44,475 nucleotides of DNA from a virus, in the IMG/VR virus record IMGVR_UViG_3300003873_000018, positions 1 to 44,475 of that record, one strand, 5' to 3'. Each line of letters starts with the position of its first letter. Within the stretch, counting starts at the first letter, position 1. Below, in pieces: positions 23,125-32,152 of this stretch. A program made the position numbers and the translations under genes. A model generated the notes under the pieces. It did not search any database. It was not told the origin of the DNA and saw nothing but the letters and a program-made list of their open reading frames with translations.

Positions 23125-23388
23125 TTATTTCTTATTTTCCTCTTCTTCCTCTTCTTCCTCTTCATCCTCATCTTTATCAGTATCACCTTTTTCTGTAGTA
23201 TCATCATCACCATCTTCATCCTCGTCTTTAGATGCTTCACTGATAGAATTTAGGGTATCTCTGAATTCCTGTACTTTAGGATGATTATCTAGCTTATCTT
23301 TAAGAGTATCTAGTGCTAGTTCTTCAAATTTAACATATTTTCTTTCTTCTGCAGATTTGATTAAATCCATAGTATTTGCTTGATCCAT
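23125..23388 (-). CDS. 67: Prohead core protein (T4 gp67-like)
   Basis: Eighty-seven residues: an N-terminal helix of about 50 residues, then an extremely acidic tail of Asp and Glu to the end (KDEDEDGDDD, then a run of Glu). T4 gp67 has the same size and design (helix plus poly-acid tail) and lies at the same place, between portal and protease. The acidic tail is expected to be cut to small peptides inside the head. Ribosome site AAAGGAAAC; late promoter 30 bases upstream. Confidence 0.8.
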   Translation of the reverse strand: MDQANTMDLIKSAEERKYVKFEELALDTLKDKLDNHPKVQEFRDTLNSISEASKDEDEDGDDDTTEKGDTDKDEDEEEEEEEEENKK

Positions 23389-23418
23389 TTTAGTTTCCTT
23401 TAAGTGTTATATATTTTT

Positions 23419-23426
23419 TATTTATA
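23419..23426 (-). promoter_or_regulatory. Late promoter before the gp67-like gene
   Basis: TATTTATA on the plus strand (TATAAATA leftward), ending about 30 bases before the ATG at 23388, in the gap after the portal gene. Confidence 0.65.
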
Positions 23427-23429
23427 AGA

Positions 23430-24941
23430 TTAAAATTCCGAATCACTATAAAAATTATTGTATAGTGGGTTAGCCTTTTCTTTTCTAATTTTTTCTAGCT
23501 CCTCGCTTATATCTTCTGAAGACCATCCAAGAGTAGTTTTTAATGCAGTTTCTAATGAAACTATTTTTCCTATATCCTCTTTAATATCCTGAAAATTTCC
23601 TATTCCTTTTAAGAACAGATCTCTTTTCATATTCTCTAGAAATAGAGATTTACTAGAAAAATCAATTTCTATATCATCTTCAAGTTGATACCATTCTTGT
23701 TCAGTAATATCACCCGTATATATTAACTCTCTCATTAAGATTCTCTTCATAAGAGATATTACAGGTTTTCTTAATTTATCTATAAAGAGATAGAATGACA
23801 TATTATCTCCAGAAACAGTATCTGAATCATAACTAAAATCTCCAATATCATCTAGATATGGGTTGAGATTACTAGGAATTTTTAAAGAGGTGAAAAGTTT
23901 TTTAGAGATAAATATAATATCATCTAAATCCATTAGAGCACCCTTCTCATCCATTGTATCAACGGTAGTCCCACGACCCCCATTTCTATTAGATAACCAG
24001 TAGTCTTCAACTATAGGCTGAGTAGCATTAATATTTTTAATAGTACCATTAGTAGTATCATATGTTTTCTTATATTTAAACTCATTTCTAATCTGATTCA
24101 TTAATTCTTTAGCTTTTTTAGGTGGAAGATCTGCTACATCTATATTAAATAACCTTCTAGAGACAGATCTTGAATATCTTAAAGGAACTAGTAGAGATTC
24201 TAAAGTATCTAGTTGATTAGCATACTTACTAACACTCTCTAGATATCCATAATTAATTTTAGTTACTTCATCTTCGCTCAGTGTTATATTTTTATAGAGC
24301 TTGAAATCTACATGCACTAGTTCATCTGAAGAGTATGTTTCATCATATTTAATTTCAGTTGAATATAAAGAATCACTTTCTTTCTCTACAAACTTCCATA
24401 ATTTATCAGATTTATCATAGAATAGATTAAAAGGTTCTAGGATTTTAGCTGACTTAATACCTGATTTTAATTCACTTTTGTCATATATTAGAGCTATATT
24501 AAGTTGACCATCTGTATATAGTTGTCTACATATAATATCTATATTATCTTTTATATTAACTGTTTTTATAATTTTATTAAATTTTTCAATAATTTTCTTT
24601 TTTATTTTATCACTCTGATTAGATACATTAATTTTTAGTATATCATTATCTATAGAAAAGATCATCTCATTAACTAAAATATCAATAGCATAATTAACAT
24701 CAGAATGTTCTGCTAATACCCTATATTTTTTTATTACTTTATTTTGATACTCTAAAGGTGTCATAGTTTCAGAATAAGAGTTAAATCCTTTTCCCGAATC
24801 TTCTGAAGAAAACGCTACCACTCCTGTATATTCATCAGATAGCTCTACAGTGATATTCTCAGGTCTAGTCTCACTAGAAGGTTTCTTTATATCTGAAGTA
24901 TCTGAAATAAAGGGTTTTTTAATTGCCTCCCATAAATCCAT
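23430..24941 (-). CDS. 20: Portal vertex protein (T4 gp20 family)
   Basis: A 503-residue portal, close to T4 gp20 (524). Family stretches include VIKKYRVLAEHSDVNYAIDI with LVNEMIF, the helical segment LPPKKAKELMNQIRNEFKYK, then GTIKN, EDYWLSNRNGGRGTTVDTM and DDIIFISKKLFTSLKIPSNL. Twelve copies form the DNA entry channel of the head and bind the terminase and neck. First gene of the leftward head operon; TGGAGC is its ribosome site and a late promoter lies 20 bases upstream, shared as a palindrome with the divergent neck gene. Confidence 0.92.
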   Translation of the reverse strand: MDLWEAIKKPFISDTSDIKKPSSETRPENITVELSDEYTGVVAFSSEDSGKGFNSYSETMTPLEYQNKVIKKYRVLAEHSDVNYAIDILVNEMIFSIDNDILKINVSNQSDKIKKKIIEKFNKIIKTVNIKDNIDIICRQLYTDGQLNIALIYDKSELKSGIKSAKILEPFNLFYDKSDKLWKFVEKESDSLYSTEIKYDETYSSDELVHVDFKLYKNITLSEDEVTKINYGYLESVSKYANQLDTLESLLVPLRYSRSVSRRLFNIDVADLPPKKAKELMNQIRNEFKYKKTYDTTNGTIKNINATQPIVEDYWLSNRNGGRGTTVDTMDEKGALMDLDDIIFISKKLFTSLKIPSNLNPYLDDIGDFSYDSDTVSGDNMSFYLFIDKLRKPVISLMKRILMRELIYTGDITEQEWYQLEDDIEIDFSSKSLFLENMKRDLFLKGIGNFQDIKEDIGKIVSLETALKTTLGWSSEDISEELEKIRKEKANPLYNNFYSDSEF

Positions 24942-24960
24942 AAAAGCTCCATTTTTAATT

Positions 24961-24974
24961 TATTTATATAAATA
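24961..24974. promoter_or_regulatory. Palindromic divergent late promoter (portal / neck)
   Basis: TATTTATATAAATA is a perfect 14-base palindrome that contains TATAAATA on both strands (24961-24968 leftward, 24967-24974 rightward). It lies 20 bases from the portal ATG and 24 from the neck gene ATG, so one element can serve both head operons. Confidence 0.75.
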
Positions 24975-24998
24975 TTGTAAATAAACATAAGGTATAAA

Positions 24999-25883
24999 AT
25001 GAGTAGTATGCAAGGTAGAAATCAACCAGATATTGTTAATACTAAGCAAAGATCTCGAAGAATAGATAGTGAAGATAAACTAATTAATTATATTCGAACT
25101 ATGTTAGGTGAACCGATGATAACGGTAGACGTGTCTAATGATCAGATAGCATTGGTAATAGATGAAACTATACGTAAATTTTCAGATTATGCATATGGAG
25201 GAGAGAGAACTGTATCATTTATAATAGAGGGAAAGGAAGATATACAAGATTATCTTCTAGATTATAGGGTACAAGCAATTCAATCAATCTCTTTTGCTAA
25301 TAGTTTAGGAAGTGTTAATCAGCCTGGAGCTGGAGGTATTAATCTAGGACCCGGTTGGGGTACGGTAGGTATAGGATATGTTCCTCATATTACTATGCAA
25401 GGAGAGGTTTCTAGTCTAGAAGGTGCTAATGGTATAGCGGGAGGCATTTCAGGTGGTATAGCGGGAGGCTTGGCTACAGGAAGTACTTTAGATAATGCAG
25501 TAGATGCTTATGTTACAATATCTCAAAGAGATACTCTTCAATCTTTATTTGGAGTAGGTGTAAACTTTGAATTTAACAGTAATAGTAAAATATTAAGAAT
25601 ATTTGAGAACGTAACAGGACCTTTCCTAGTAGAGGCAGCTGTAGAATATGTTCCTAATCCCGAATATGATGAAATATATAATCATCCATGGATTAAAGAA
25701 TATGCTCTTAATAAGACTAAATATTTATGGGGTACTATAACAGGAAAATATTCCCAGGCATTAGTAGGTGGAGCAGAGATTAATTATGCCGATATGAAGT
25801 CGGAATCTGAAACGATTTTAGAAAAATTAGATGAAGATTTATTAAATAGATATTCAGAAGCACTCGGAATGTTTAGTGGATAA
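24999..25883 (+). CDS. 13: Neck/head completion protein (T4 gp13-like)
   Basis: A 294-residue protein. Residues 25-65 (IDSEDKLINYIRTMLGEPMI, then VDVSNDQIALVIDETIRKFS, DYAYGG) match the start of T4 gp13 ([20 protein letters not shown], then IYDCIQRALELYGEYH), and the end (HPWIKEYALNKTKYLWGTIT, then LLNRYSEALGMFSG) follows the same order. gp13 seals the portal and links head and tail. The centre has a Gly-rich repeat (GIAGGISGGIAGGLATG, about 144-160). Late promoter 24 bases upstream and ribosome site AAGG. Confidence 0.8.
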   Translation: MSSMQGRNQPDIVNTKQRSRRIDSEDKLINYIRTMLGEPMITVDVSNDQIALVIDETIRKFSDYAYGGERTVSFIIEGKEDIQDYLLDYRVQAIQSISFANSLGSVNQPGAGGINLGPGWGTVGIGYVPHITMQGEVSSLEGANGIAGGISGGIAGGLATGSTLDNAVDAYVTISQRDTLQSLFGVGVNFEFNSNSKILRIFENVTGPFLVEAAVEYVPNPEYDEIYNHPWIKEYALNKTKYLWGTITGKYSQALVGGAEINYADMKSESETILEKLDEDLLNRYSEALGMFSG

Positions 25884-25897
25884 AATAAGGAGAAGAA

Positions 25898-26311
25898 ATG
25901 TATTTAAAATCAAAACACTTTAAAATTGAGGAACTAGTTCCTCGAGAACTTTTTAAAAAATATGGAGATAAATGTTGGGATTTTCTAGATCCTCAATTAA
26001 TAGAATCTATAGATACTATTAAAGAGAGATTTCCTGAAGGTACTGCAACTATTAATAATTGGCTATGGAATGGTAATAGAAACTGGAGTGGAATTCGTAC
26101 TCCTGATAGTCCATATTATTCATACTCTAGTATGCATTCGTGGGGAAGAGCGGTAGATATAGTATTTAGTAAATATACTCCAGATGAGGTTCGTCAGGAT
26201 ATTATAGATAATCCGGATGTATATCCATATATTAAGGGATTAGAAATAGATATTACTTGGGTACACTTAGATACTAGAAGCAGAACAGAACTTTTAAAAT
26301 TTAAGGCTTAA
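25898..26311 (+). CDS. Endolysin, peptidase M15 family
   Basis: A 137-residue zinc peptidase of the D-Ala-D-Ala carboxypeptidase (M15) type: SMHSWGRAVDIVF with His80 and Asp87 and WVHLDTR with His123 are the zinc ligands, with the usual SxHxxGxAxD and WVHxD spacing. It would cut peptidoglycan peptide bridges. No signal peptide, so it needs a holin, and candidate holins and spanins follow directly. AAGGAGAAGAA is its ribosome site. Confidence 0.85.
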   Translation: MYLKSKHFKIEELVPRELFKKYGDKCWDFLDPQLIESIDTIKERFPEGTATINNWLWNGNRNWSGIRTPDSPYYSYSSMHSWGRAVDIVFSKYTPDEVRQDIIDNPDVYPYIKGLEIDITWVHLDTRSRTELLKFKA

Positions 26312-26313
26312 CT

Positions 26314-26778
26314 ATGGGATTTCTATCTATATTTAGTTTTTTATCTAGCTTTAACTTTTCTAAACTTTTTAATATAAAGACTCTTCTAATAGTTGCGGTT
26401 CTATCAGTGATAACATATGATACTTTTAGAATATCGTCTCTTAAGAAAGATGTAAATATTCTAAATTTAAGAATAGAAAAAGTTAAGATAGATAGAGATA
26501 ATTGTAAGGATGCTAATGCTAATAATATTAAAGAACTTAGTATTATTAAGAGTAGATATAGTGAAGTAGAGTCTATATATAAAAAACAGATAGACTCTAG
26601 AGATGAAATTATATCATCTCTTCGAAAGGATATCCATCTGCTTAAAAAGAAATTAGATACTAAACCATCTAAAATTATCAAGATTAAAGATTGTAAAATT
26701 CCTATAATTGAAGGAAAGGATATAAAAGATGAAGAATTCAAAAATTTATACGATTCTGTTTCTACTATTGGTAAGTAG
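26314..26778 (+). CDS. Inner-membrane spanin (Rz-like)
   Basis: Starts two bases after the endolysin stop. It has one N-terminal membrane segment (about residues 17-37, NIKTLLIVAVLSVITYDTF) and then a long charged periplasmic coiled coil (about 38-120). Rz proteins have this layout and link to an outer-membrane lipoprotein to fuse the membranes at lysis. The overlapping lipoprotein gene at 26729 is the expected partner. Confidence 0.8.
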   Translation: MGFLSIFSFLSSFNFSKLFNIKTLLIVAVLSVITYDTFRISSLKKDVNILNLRIEKVKIDRDNCKDANANNIKELSIIKSRYSEVESIYKKQIDSRDEIISSLRKDIHLLKKKLDTKPSKIIKIKDCKIPIIEGKDIKDEEFKNLYDSVSTIGK

Positions 26779-27010
26779 TATATTTCAGGGCTGTAGTCAG
26801 GATGAGTGTAAGCCTACTGTAAAGATCAAGTATGTAGAAATACCTAGACCTCCTATTACTAAAAAGCCTAGGTTTGAAAAATATAATATATATTTTACTA
26901 ATATAAATAATAAGAATTATATATTAATCCCAAAGAATGACGCTATCATTCTTAAGAATAATTGGATTCTATATAAAAACTGGTGTGAAGAGAACTTAGA
27001 TGGAAAATAA
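26729..27010 (+). CDS. Outer-membrane spanin lipoprotein (Rz1-like)
   Basis: Ninety-three residues with a signal peptide (MKNSKIYTILFLLLVSSIFQ) and lipobox FQGC, so Cys22 would be lipidated. A short proline-containing part (IPRPPITKKP) is typical of Rz1. The first 50 bases overlap the Rz-like gene in another frame, the classical overlapping Rz/Rz1 arrangement. It is longer than most Rz1 proteins, with an extra C-terminal part (about 55-93). Confidence 0.8.
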   Translation: MKNSKIYTILFLLLVSSIFQGCSQDECKPTVKIKYVEIPRPPITKKPRFEKYNIYFTNINNKNYILIPKNDAIILKNNWILYKNWCEENLDGK

Positions 27011-27236
27011 TATAGAAAAGAAAAAACCTGTAGATATTTTAGATAAACATAGAGTATTTACTAGATTAATAGTTCTTGTTATTATTGGTATATTTGTATA
27101 TGCTTTTGTAATTCCTCTTGGAATAGGATATGTTCAAATAATTACATATGCACTTATTGCAGCTCTAATTATTATTACATTCGGAATAAACTCTCTTGAT
27201 AAAATATCAGATATAATTAAATCATTTAAAGGTTAG
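27000..27236 (+). CDS. Small membrane protein, holin candidate
   Basis: Seventy-eight residues, starting within the end of the spanin gene. Charged N-terminus (MENNIEKKKPVDILDKHRVF), two hydrophobic segments (about 22-42 and 46-64) and a short basic tail. Two membrane segments, the small size and the lysis-cassette location fit a class II holin or an anti-holin; it could also be another small membrane protein. Confidence 0.55.
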   Translation: MENNIEKKKPVDILDKHRVFTRLIVLVIIGIFVYAFVIPLGIGYVQIITYALIAALIIITFGINSLDKISDIIKSFKG

Positions 27237-27238
27237 GT

Positions 27239-27619
27239 GTGGAGATAATTCTAGGTTCAATTTTATCCTTTTTAAAAGTACATTATGGAGATGTTTCTAT
27301 ATCGATTCTTACTGTAGCGGTACTTACATTCTACTATAAAAGAGTAAAACCATTTTTAAACTCAATTCCTGATGCTACTAGCTTTCAAGAAAATAAAAAT
27401 CATATGGATATTAAAACTAAAGAAATTATAGACAATATATTATCTATAAAAGAATTATTAAAAGAGTTAAGAACAGATATTAGTGAGATTGAACAAGATG
27501 CTAAAAATAGTGAAAAAGATTTTCATGATAAAATTAATAATCTAATGAAAGACTTAAATCAAATCTCGTCTAAAGTTGAGACCATGATGTTTTTAAGTGT
27601 CAAAGGTGCTATAAAATGA
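27239..27619 (+). CDS. Membrane-anchored coiled-coil protein (GTG start), lysis-cassette member
   Basis: Begins with GTG two bases after the previous stop. A short hydrophobic segment (about 20-33) precedes a long charged coiled coil (about 50-115, with SIKELLKELRTDISEIEQDA). The single anchor and soluble helix suggest a holin-associated or membrane-bound protein of the lysis set. ATGA overlap joins it to the next gene. Confidence 0.5.
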   Translation: MEIILGSILSFLKVHYGDVSISILTVAVLTFYYKRVKPFLNSIPDATSFQENKNHMDIKTKEIIDNILSIKELLKELRTDISEIEQDAKNSEKDFHDKINNLMKDLNQISSKVETMMFLSVKGAIK

Positions 27620-28365
27620 GACAAGAAGAATTAAATAACTACTTTCATCCTAGAAAGTTTATTCATAATAATATAAAATTTAGAATCCAATCTAGTGAAG
27701 ATATTAGTTTATTTAAGATTCAACAGGCGTTTATATTAAAGCAGATGTACAGTAATACAAATTTCGAATTTTCTACTGTTTCTAAAGATATAATGTTATT
27801 AAAATATGATATATGGTATGATTGGATAAATGAGATTGAACAACTTCTACTATGTGATGAAAAAAATAATATAATAGAAATTAAATCTAAAATAATAGAT
27901 CTTGCTAGAGAACGTAAAAGATATTATGAGGAATTATTGAGAGAGAATTTTAAAGGTAAAGAGTTAGAATTTATTAATTTTTGGATAGATACTCATGAGA
28001 AGGTTTATAATTTACTTGAAGAGAAGATAAATAATATAGACGATAATTTAGATAAAAGTATTCTCTTCTCTAGTATAGTAAATTCAACATCGAGTACTCT
28101 TAAGAGAACATTATACGAAATTCAAGAGCTAGAAACTATATTCTTTCAAGATACTGACGTAAATATATGTATAGATAATATTTGTATAGAAATATTTAGA
28201 AAAGATCCTAATATATTTGAGGAAAAAATTAAAGATTTTACGAAAATCAAAAAATTTAATAAAATAACTATCAAGAATTATTCTGATATAGATAGTTTAG
28301 AAATAATTTGTGAGAAAGTTTTAGACTTTTTGAAAGAAAATAACATTAAATACTATATAATATAA
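27616..28365 (+). CDS. Unknown protein, 249 residues
   Basis: Not recognised. Largely helical, acidic and Lys/Glu-rich, beginning MRQEELNNYFHPRKFIHNNI, with no membrane segment. It follows the lysis genes without a gap, so it is probably transcribed with them, and may be a structural or late protein. Its end, KENNIKYYII, is only a weak match to the shared C-terminal peptide (no proline). Confidence 0.5.
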   Translation: MRQEELNNYFHPRKFIHNNIKFRIQSSEDISLFKIQQAFILKQMYSNTNFEFSTVSKDIMLLKYDIWYDWINEIEQLLLCDEKNNIIEIKSKIIDLARERKRYYEELLRENFKGKELEFINFWIDTHEKVYNLLEEKINNIDDNLDKSILFSSIVNSTSSTLKRTLYEIQELETIFFQDTDVNICIDNICIEIFRKDPNIFEEKIKDFTKIKKFNKITIKNYSDIDSLEIICEKVLDFLKENNIKYYII

Positions 28366-28374
28366 GGAAGAAAC

Positions 28375-28686
28375 ATGAAATTTAAAACATACCTAAAAGA
28401 ATCTAGATTAGATAAACTTATAGATAATATTTTATCTAAATATAATGACTTACGTGAAGGTACTTGTGTCAATAGAATTAAGTCTGCAATTGCAGAATTT
28501 ATTGAAATATCTGAATTTAAACCACTCATAGATAGAAGAAAGCGTGGTATCACTATCAATGGAGAATTTAGAGGTGGTGAAAGTGGATCTAAACATATTG
28601 AGGTGGATTGTTTTGAACCTAAAATGCTTAAAAAAATTATAGAAGACCTTAATAATAATATTCAGCGCATTAACGACTCCCTTTAA
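28375..28686 (+). CDS. Small protein with capsid-targeting-like N-terminus
   Basis: A 103-residue protein starting MKFKTYLKESRLDKL, again a K-rich hydrophobic decapeptide followed by L-K-E, as in the internal head protein candidates at 901 and 15847, but no TATAAATA box is seen upstream. The middle (RRKRGITINGEFRGGESGSK) is basic and Gly-rich; it may be a nucleic-acid-binding region. AAGGAAGAAAC is the ribosome site. Function unknown. Confidence 0.5.
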   Translation: MKFKTYLKESRLDKLIDNILSKYNDLREGTCVNRIKSAIAEFIEISEFKPLIDRRKRGITINGEFRGGESGSKHIEVDCFEPKMLKKIIEDLNNNIQRINDSL

Positions 28687-28692
28687 AAATCA

Positions 28693-28714
28693 TTTAAGTT
28701 CTTTCTACTATAAT
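28693..28714 (+). promoter_or_regulatory. Early promoter before gene 28744
   Basis: TTTAAGTTCT at 28693 and TATAAT at 28709-28714 (16-base spacing), with GGAAAGGACTATAA before the ATG. Confidence 0.65.
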
Positions 28715-28743
28715 ATATAGTAACTAATAGGAAAGGACTATAA

Positions 28744-29094
28744 ATGAATAATAAAGATACGCTACCCAAGAGAGATACTACATTTAGTAGCAATTACGAA
28801 ATTATAAAAGATATTAAATATAGAGCATATAAAGCTGCTACATTTGAGACTATTGATGCTCGAAGTTTCTCTAGACGATTAGAGGAAGAAACAATACAAA
28901 AATCCCTATCTGAAACATTTTCAAATCTATCACGAGAATTTATATTTAATTCAAGAGACTTTGAGGGTGATTTTGTAGATTTTATTGCAGATAAAGAAGG
29001 AATAGATAGAAAAGAGGTCTATAATATAGCTAAAGTAATCGATGCTATTAATAATATTCCTAGCTATTTAAAAACTAGAACTAGTAATTCATAA
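28744..29094 (+). CDS. Unknown 116-residue protein
   Basis: Helical, Arg/Glu/Ser-rich protein starting MNNKDTLPKRDTTFSSNYEI. No recognisable domain. It has its own early promoter and precedes the queE/nrdA operon, but another promoter separates it from queE. Confidence 0.5.
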   Translation: MNNKDTLPKRDTTFSSNYEIIKDIKYRAYKAATFETIDARSFSRRLEEETIQKSLSETFSNLSREFIFNSRDFEGDFVDFIADKEGIDRKEVYNIAKVIDAINNIPSYLKTRTSNS

Positions 29095-29100
29095 ACATAA

Positions 29101-29122
29101 TTTAATAAAGTTATTATATAAT
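29101..29122 (+). promoter_or_regulatory. Promoter before queE
   Basis: TTTAATAAAG at 29101 and TATAAT at 29117-29122, then AAAAGAGGAATAAA before the ATG. It probably drives queE, nrdA, the kinase and nrdB. Confidence 0.55.
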
Positions 29123-29141
29123 TAAAAAAGAGGAATAAAAT

Positions 29142-29909
29142 ATGGTACCAATTGTAGAAACATTCTATTCTATACAAGGAGAAGGTAAAAGAATCGTACC
29201 TTCAGTATTTGTAAGAACAGGATTGTGTAATTTTAAGTGTGAGGGTTTTGGATGTTCTTTAAAATCACCGGATGGAGATATAATTAAGGGCTGCGATAGT
29301 ATTAGAGCTGTATCTACTAAATTTAAAGATTCATGGGATTATTATGTAGACTACCTAGATCTAGTTAATAGAATAGATAATACTATGCCGAATCTATCTA
29401 AAGAAAACCTTCTAAAACCTGATATTGTTTTGACAGGTGGAGAACCACTAATTCATTGGAAGGAAGATGTAATTCAAAGAGTTTTATCTCACTATATATC
29501 TAGAGGTCACAAGGTTACTATTGAATCAAATGCATCTTTAGATATTGAATTTACTAGAAAATATCAAGAAGATATTATGTTTTCTATGTCTGTAAAGCTT
29601 TCTAACTCAGGTGAGCCTGAACATAAAAGAGTAAATATAGAAAATATTACTAATATTCTTGAACATTGTCCAGAAAGTTATTTAAAGTTTGTAGTATCTA
29701 AAGATACGTGGAATTCAGACTGGAAAGAAATTAAAGAAATTTTAAGAGGTATTCCTGTATTTGCTAATGTATATCTAATGCCTATGGGTGAAAATAAATC
29801 AGAAGTAGATGAGAATTGTCGATTTGTTATGGAAAAATGTGTTGAGTTAGGATTTAATTATTCCGATAGATTACATATTAGAGCATGGAATGACAAACCT
29901 GGTGTATAA
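29142..29909 (+). CDS. queE: 7-carboxy-7-deazaguanine synthase QueE (radical SAM)
   Basis: A 255-residue radical SAM enzyme of the QueE type: VETFYSIQGEG near the start, TGLCNFKCEGFGC with Cys29, Cys33 and Cys38, GCDSIRAV corresponding to the substrate-binding CDT motif, and LTGGEPLIHW. The third cysteine is spaced CX3CX4C, not the classical CX3CX2C. It makes the 7-deazaguanine ring on the way to preQ0. With queC (39680) it indicates 7-deazaguanine modification of phage DNA. queD and folE are not in this window. Confidence 0.85.
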   Translation: MVPIVETFYSIQGEGKRIVPSVFVRTGLCNFKCEGFGCSLKSPDGDIIKGCDSIRAVSTKFKDSWDYYVDYLDLVNRIDNTMPNLSKENLLKPDIVLTGGEPLIHWKEDVIQRVLSHYISRGHKVTIESNASLDIEFTRKYQEDIMFSMSVKLSNSGEPEHKRVNIENITNILEHCPESYLKFVVSKDTWNSDWKEIKEILRGIPVFANVYLMPMGENKSEVDENCRFVMEKCVELGFNYSDRLHIRAWNDKPGV

Positions 29910-29920
29910 GGAGAATTTAA

Positions 29921-32152
29921 TTGATTAATGTAACAAAAAGAAAAGGTAAAAGAGAACCATTAGATATTGAAAAGTATCATAAAATGGTTAATTGGACGAT
30001 AGAGGGATTATCTGGTTGTAGTGTTTCTGAAATAGAATTAGCTGCTAGACCTAATTTTTATGATGGTATTAAAACTGCAGATATTCATAGAGCTACTACT
30101 AAAGCAACGGCAGATCTTATTTCATTGAGATCACCTAATTATCAATACGCCGCAGCACGAAGTCTTATCATGGAACTGAGAAAAGAAGTTTGGAGTCAAT
30201 ACGATCCTAAACCATTGCTAGAAACTGTAAAGAAAAATATTGCATCAGGGCATTATGAAAATATTTTAGAGTATTATACTGAAGATGAAATCAATTTTTT
30301 TAATTCTAAAATAAAATATCAGAGAGATTTAGATTTCACATATATAGGGCTGAGAACCACTATAGATAAATTTATTGTTAAAATTAAAGATAAACGAATG
30401 CTTGAAACACCTCAAGAGTTGTTTATGTTAGTTCCAATGGTGGCATTTAAAAACAGAGAAGATAGAGTTAAAAGAATCTTAGAATTTTATGATGACCTAA
30501 GTACTTTTAAAGAATCACTACCTAGTCCTATTATGTCCGGGTTAAGAACTATGAGTACATCATATGCATCTTGTTGTCTCATTGACGGTGGAGATACAAC
30601 AAGATCATTAATTGCAGCAAATGGCGCGTGTTCTTTAATGACCACAAACGCTGCAGGTATTGGTATTTTTAACGGTTCAATTAGAGGTATTAACGCATCT
30701 GTCAAAAATGGAAGAATACTTCATAACGGAGTTGTGTCTATTCTCAGATGGCATGAATCCGCCGTTAAATGGGCTTCTCAGGGGTCTAGGGGTGGTTCAG
30801 CTACGAGCTTTCATATGTTCTGGAATTGGGAAATTGACAAGGTTCTTACTTTAAAATCCAATAAAAGTACACCTGAAAATTCAGTTAAAAAATTAGATTA
30901 CGGTATTGGATTTAATAGATTATTTTTTGAACGGGTAAAAAATAATGAAGATATAACATTGTTTAGTGCTGAAGAAACACCAGATCTTATCCGTAATTTA
31001 GATAACTATAATCTTTGGGAGAAAACATATTTAGATTATGAAAAGAAAAGAGGGATTAGAAAACGTAAGTTTTCAGCAAGAAAACTTTTAGAATTATTTG
31101 CTAAAGAAAGATTTGAAACAGGTAGATACTACCCGATATTTTTAGATTTGATTAATAAAGGTCCTTTAAAAGATGTTATTAAAATGTCAAATTTATGTTT
31201 AGAAATTCTTTTACCTACAGAACCGATGACCGACTTATATGGGACAGAAGATGGACAGGTAGCTCTTTGTATTCTCAGTAATGTAAACGCTGGTAGAGTT
31301 AAATTAGAGGAACTTCCTAGAATTACGGAAAATTTAGTATATTTTTTAGATAATATTATAGATATCCAGCAGTATCCTATACCGGCAGCAGAGAATCCTA
31401 CGGTGAACGCGAGATATTTGGGAATTGGTATTTCAGATTGGGTACATTATTTAACAAAGAAAAAAGTAAGATATAACACCCAAGAGGCCCTAGATTTAGC
31501 AGAAGAATTCGCTGAACACTTACAGTTTAACTTATTAAAAGCTTCGTGTAAACTAGCTCAAGAAAAAGGTGAAGCTAAGTGGTTTAGAGAAAAATCAAAA
31601 TATGCTGATGGATGGTTACCTAATGATGGTAAATGGAGATTTATTCCTAAAGAAGAATGGGAACAACTTCGAAAAGACATCATAAAATATGGTCTAAGAA
31701 ACTTAACACTAAGCGCAATTCCCCCAGCAGGTACTTCATCAGATGTATCTAATAGTACATCCGGGATTGATATGCCTAGAGATTTGATAGTTACTAAAAA
31801 ATCTAAAGTAGGCAACGCTAAACAGATAGTACCCAACTTTAGTAAAGGAGCCTCTTATTATACGCTAGCAACAGAACTGGATAATATTGCGTATATTAAA
31901 ATGTTAGGTAAAATTCAATTGTATATTGATCAAGGTATCAGCACTAACGTGTACTGGACACCGGAAAAAGATTTTATCAAAGATCCAAAAGATGGAAAAA
32001 TGAAATTTCCAAACAAAACAATGATTAAAACTATTATTGCGGCGTATAAAGCAGGATTAAAAACAACATATTATAGTACGTTTATTGATACAATAAATAA
32101 AACTGATAGTGATCTTGAAGATGATTGTGAGGGAGGAGGCTGTAAAGTATGA
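29921..32152 (+). CDS. nrdA: Ribonucleotide reductase large subunit, class Ia (TTG start)
   Basis: Begins at TTG seven bases after AAGGAG; the following ATG is out of frame. The 743-residue protein matches NrdA: ASCCLIDGGD at the active-site cysteine, NLCLEILLPT with the thiyl-radical Cys-x-Glu, RYLGIGISDWVHYL, SAIPPAGTSSDVSNSTSG and the tyrosine pair in TTYYSTF. The end DCEGGGCKV keeps the two C-terminal redox cysteines. It reduces ribonucleoside diphosphates with NrdB. The ATP-cone at the N-terminus looks shortened but present. It overlaps the next gene (ATGA). Confidence 0.95.
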   Translation: MINVTKRKGKREPLDIEKYHKMVNWTIEGLSGCSVSEIELAARPNFYDGIKTADIHRATTKATADLISLRSPNYQYAAARSLIMELRKEVWSQYDPKPLLETVKKNIASGHYENILEYYTEDEINFFNSKIKYQRDLDFTYIGLRTTIDKFIVKIKDKRMLETPQELFMLVPMVAFKNREDRVKRILEFYDDLSTFKESLPSPIMSGLRTMSTSYASCCLIDGGDTTRSLIAANGACSLMTTNAAGIGIFNGSIRGINASVKNGRILHNGVVSILRWHESAVKWASQGSRGGSATSFHMFWNWEIDKVLTLKSNKSTPENSVKKLDYGIGFNRLFFERVKNNEDITLFSAEETPDLIRNLDNYNLWEKTYLDYEKKRGIRKRKFSARKLLELFAKERFETGRYYPIFLDLINKGPLKDVIKMSNLCLEILLPTEPMTDLYGTEDGQVALCILSNVNAGRVKLEELPRITENLVYFLDNIIDIQQYPIPAAENPTVNARYLGIGISDWVHYLTKKKVRYNTQEALDLAEEFAEHLQFNLLKASCKLAQEKGEAKWFREKSKYADGWLPNDGKWRFIPKEEWEQLRKDIIKYGLRNLTLSAIPPAGTSSDVSNSTSGIDMPRDLIVTKKSKVGNAKQIVPNFSKGASYYTLATELDNIAYIKMLGKIQLYIDQGISTNVYWTPEKDFIKDPKDGKMKFPNKTMIKTIIAAYKAGLKTTYYSTFIDTINKTDSDLEDDCEGGGCKV

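Noticed and set aside
26301-26741. Minus-strand open frame of 146 codons
   Set aside because: Antisense to the Rz-like spanin, which has a clear membrane segment, coiled coil and overlapping Rz1 partner.
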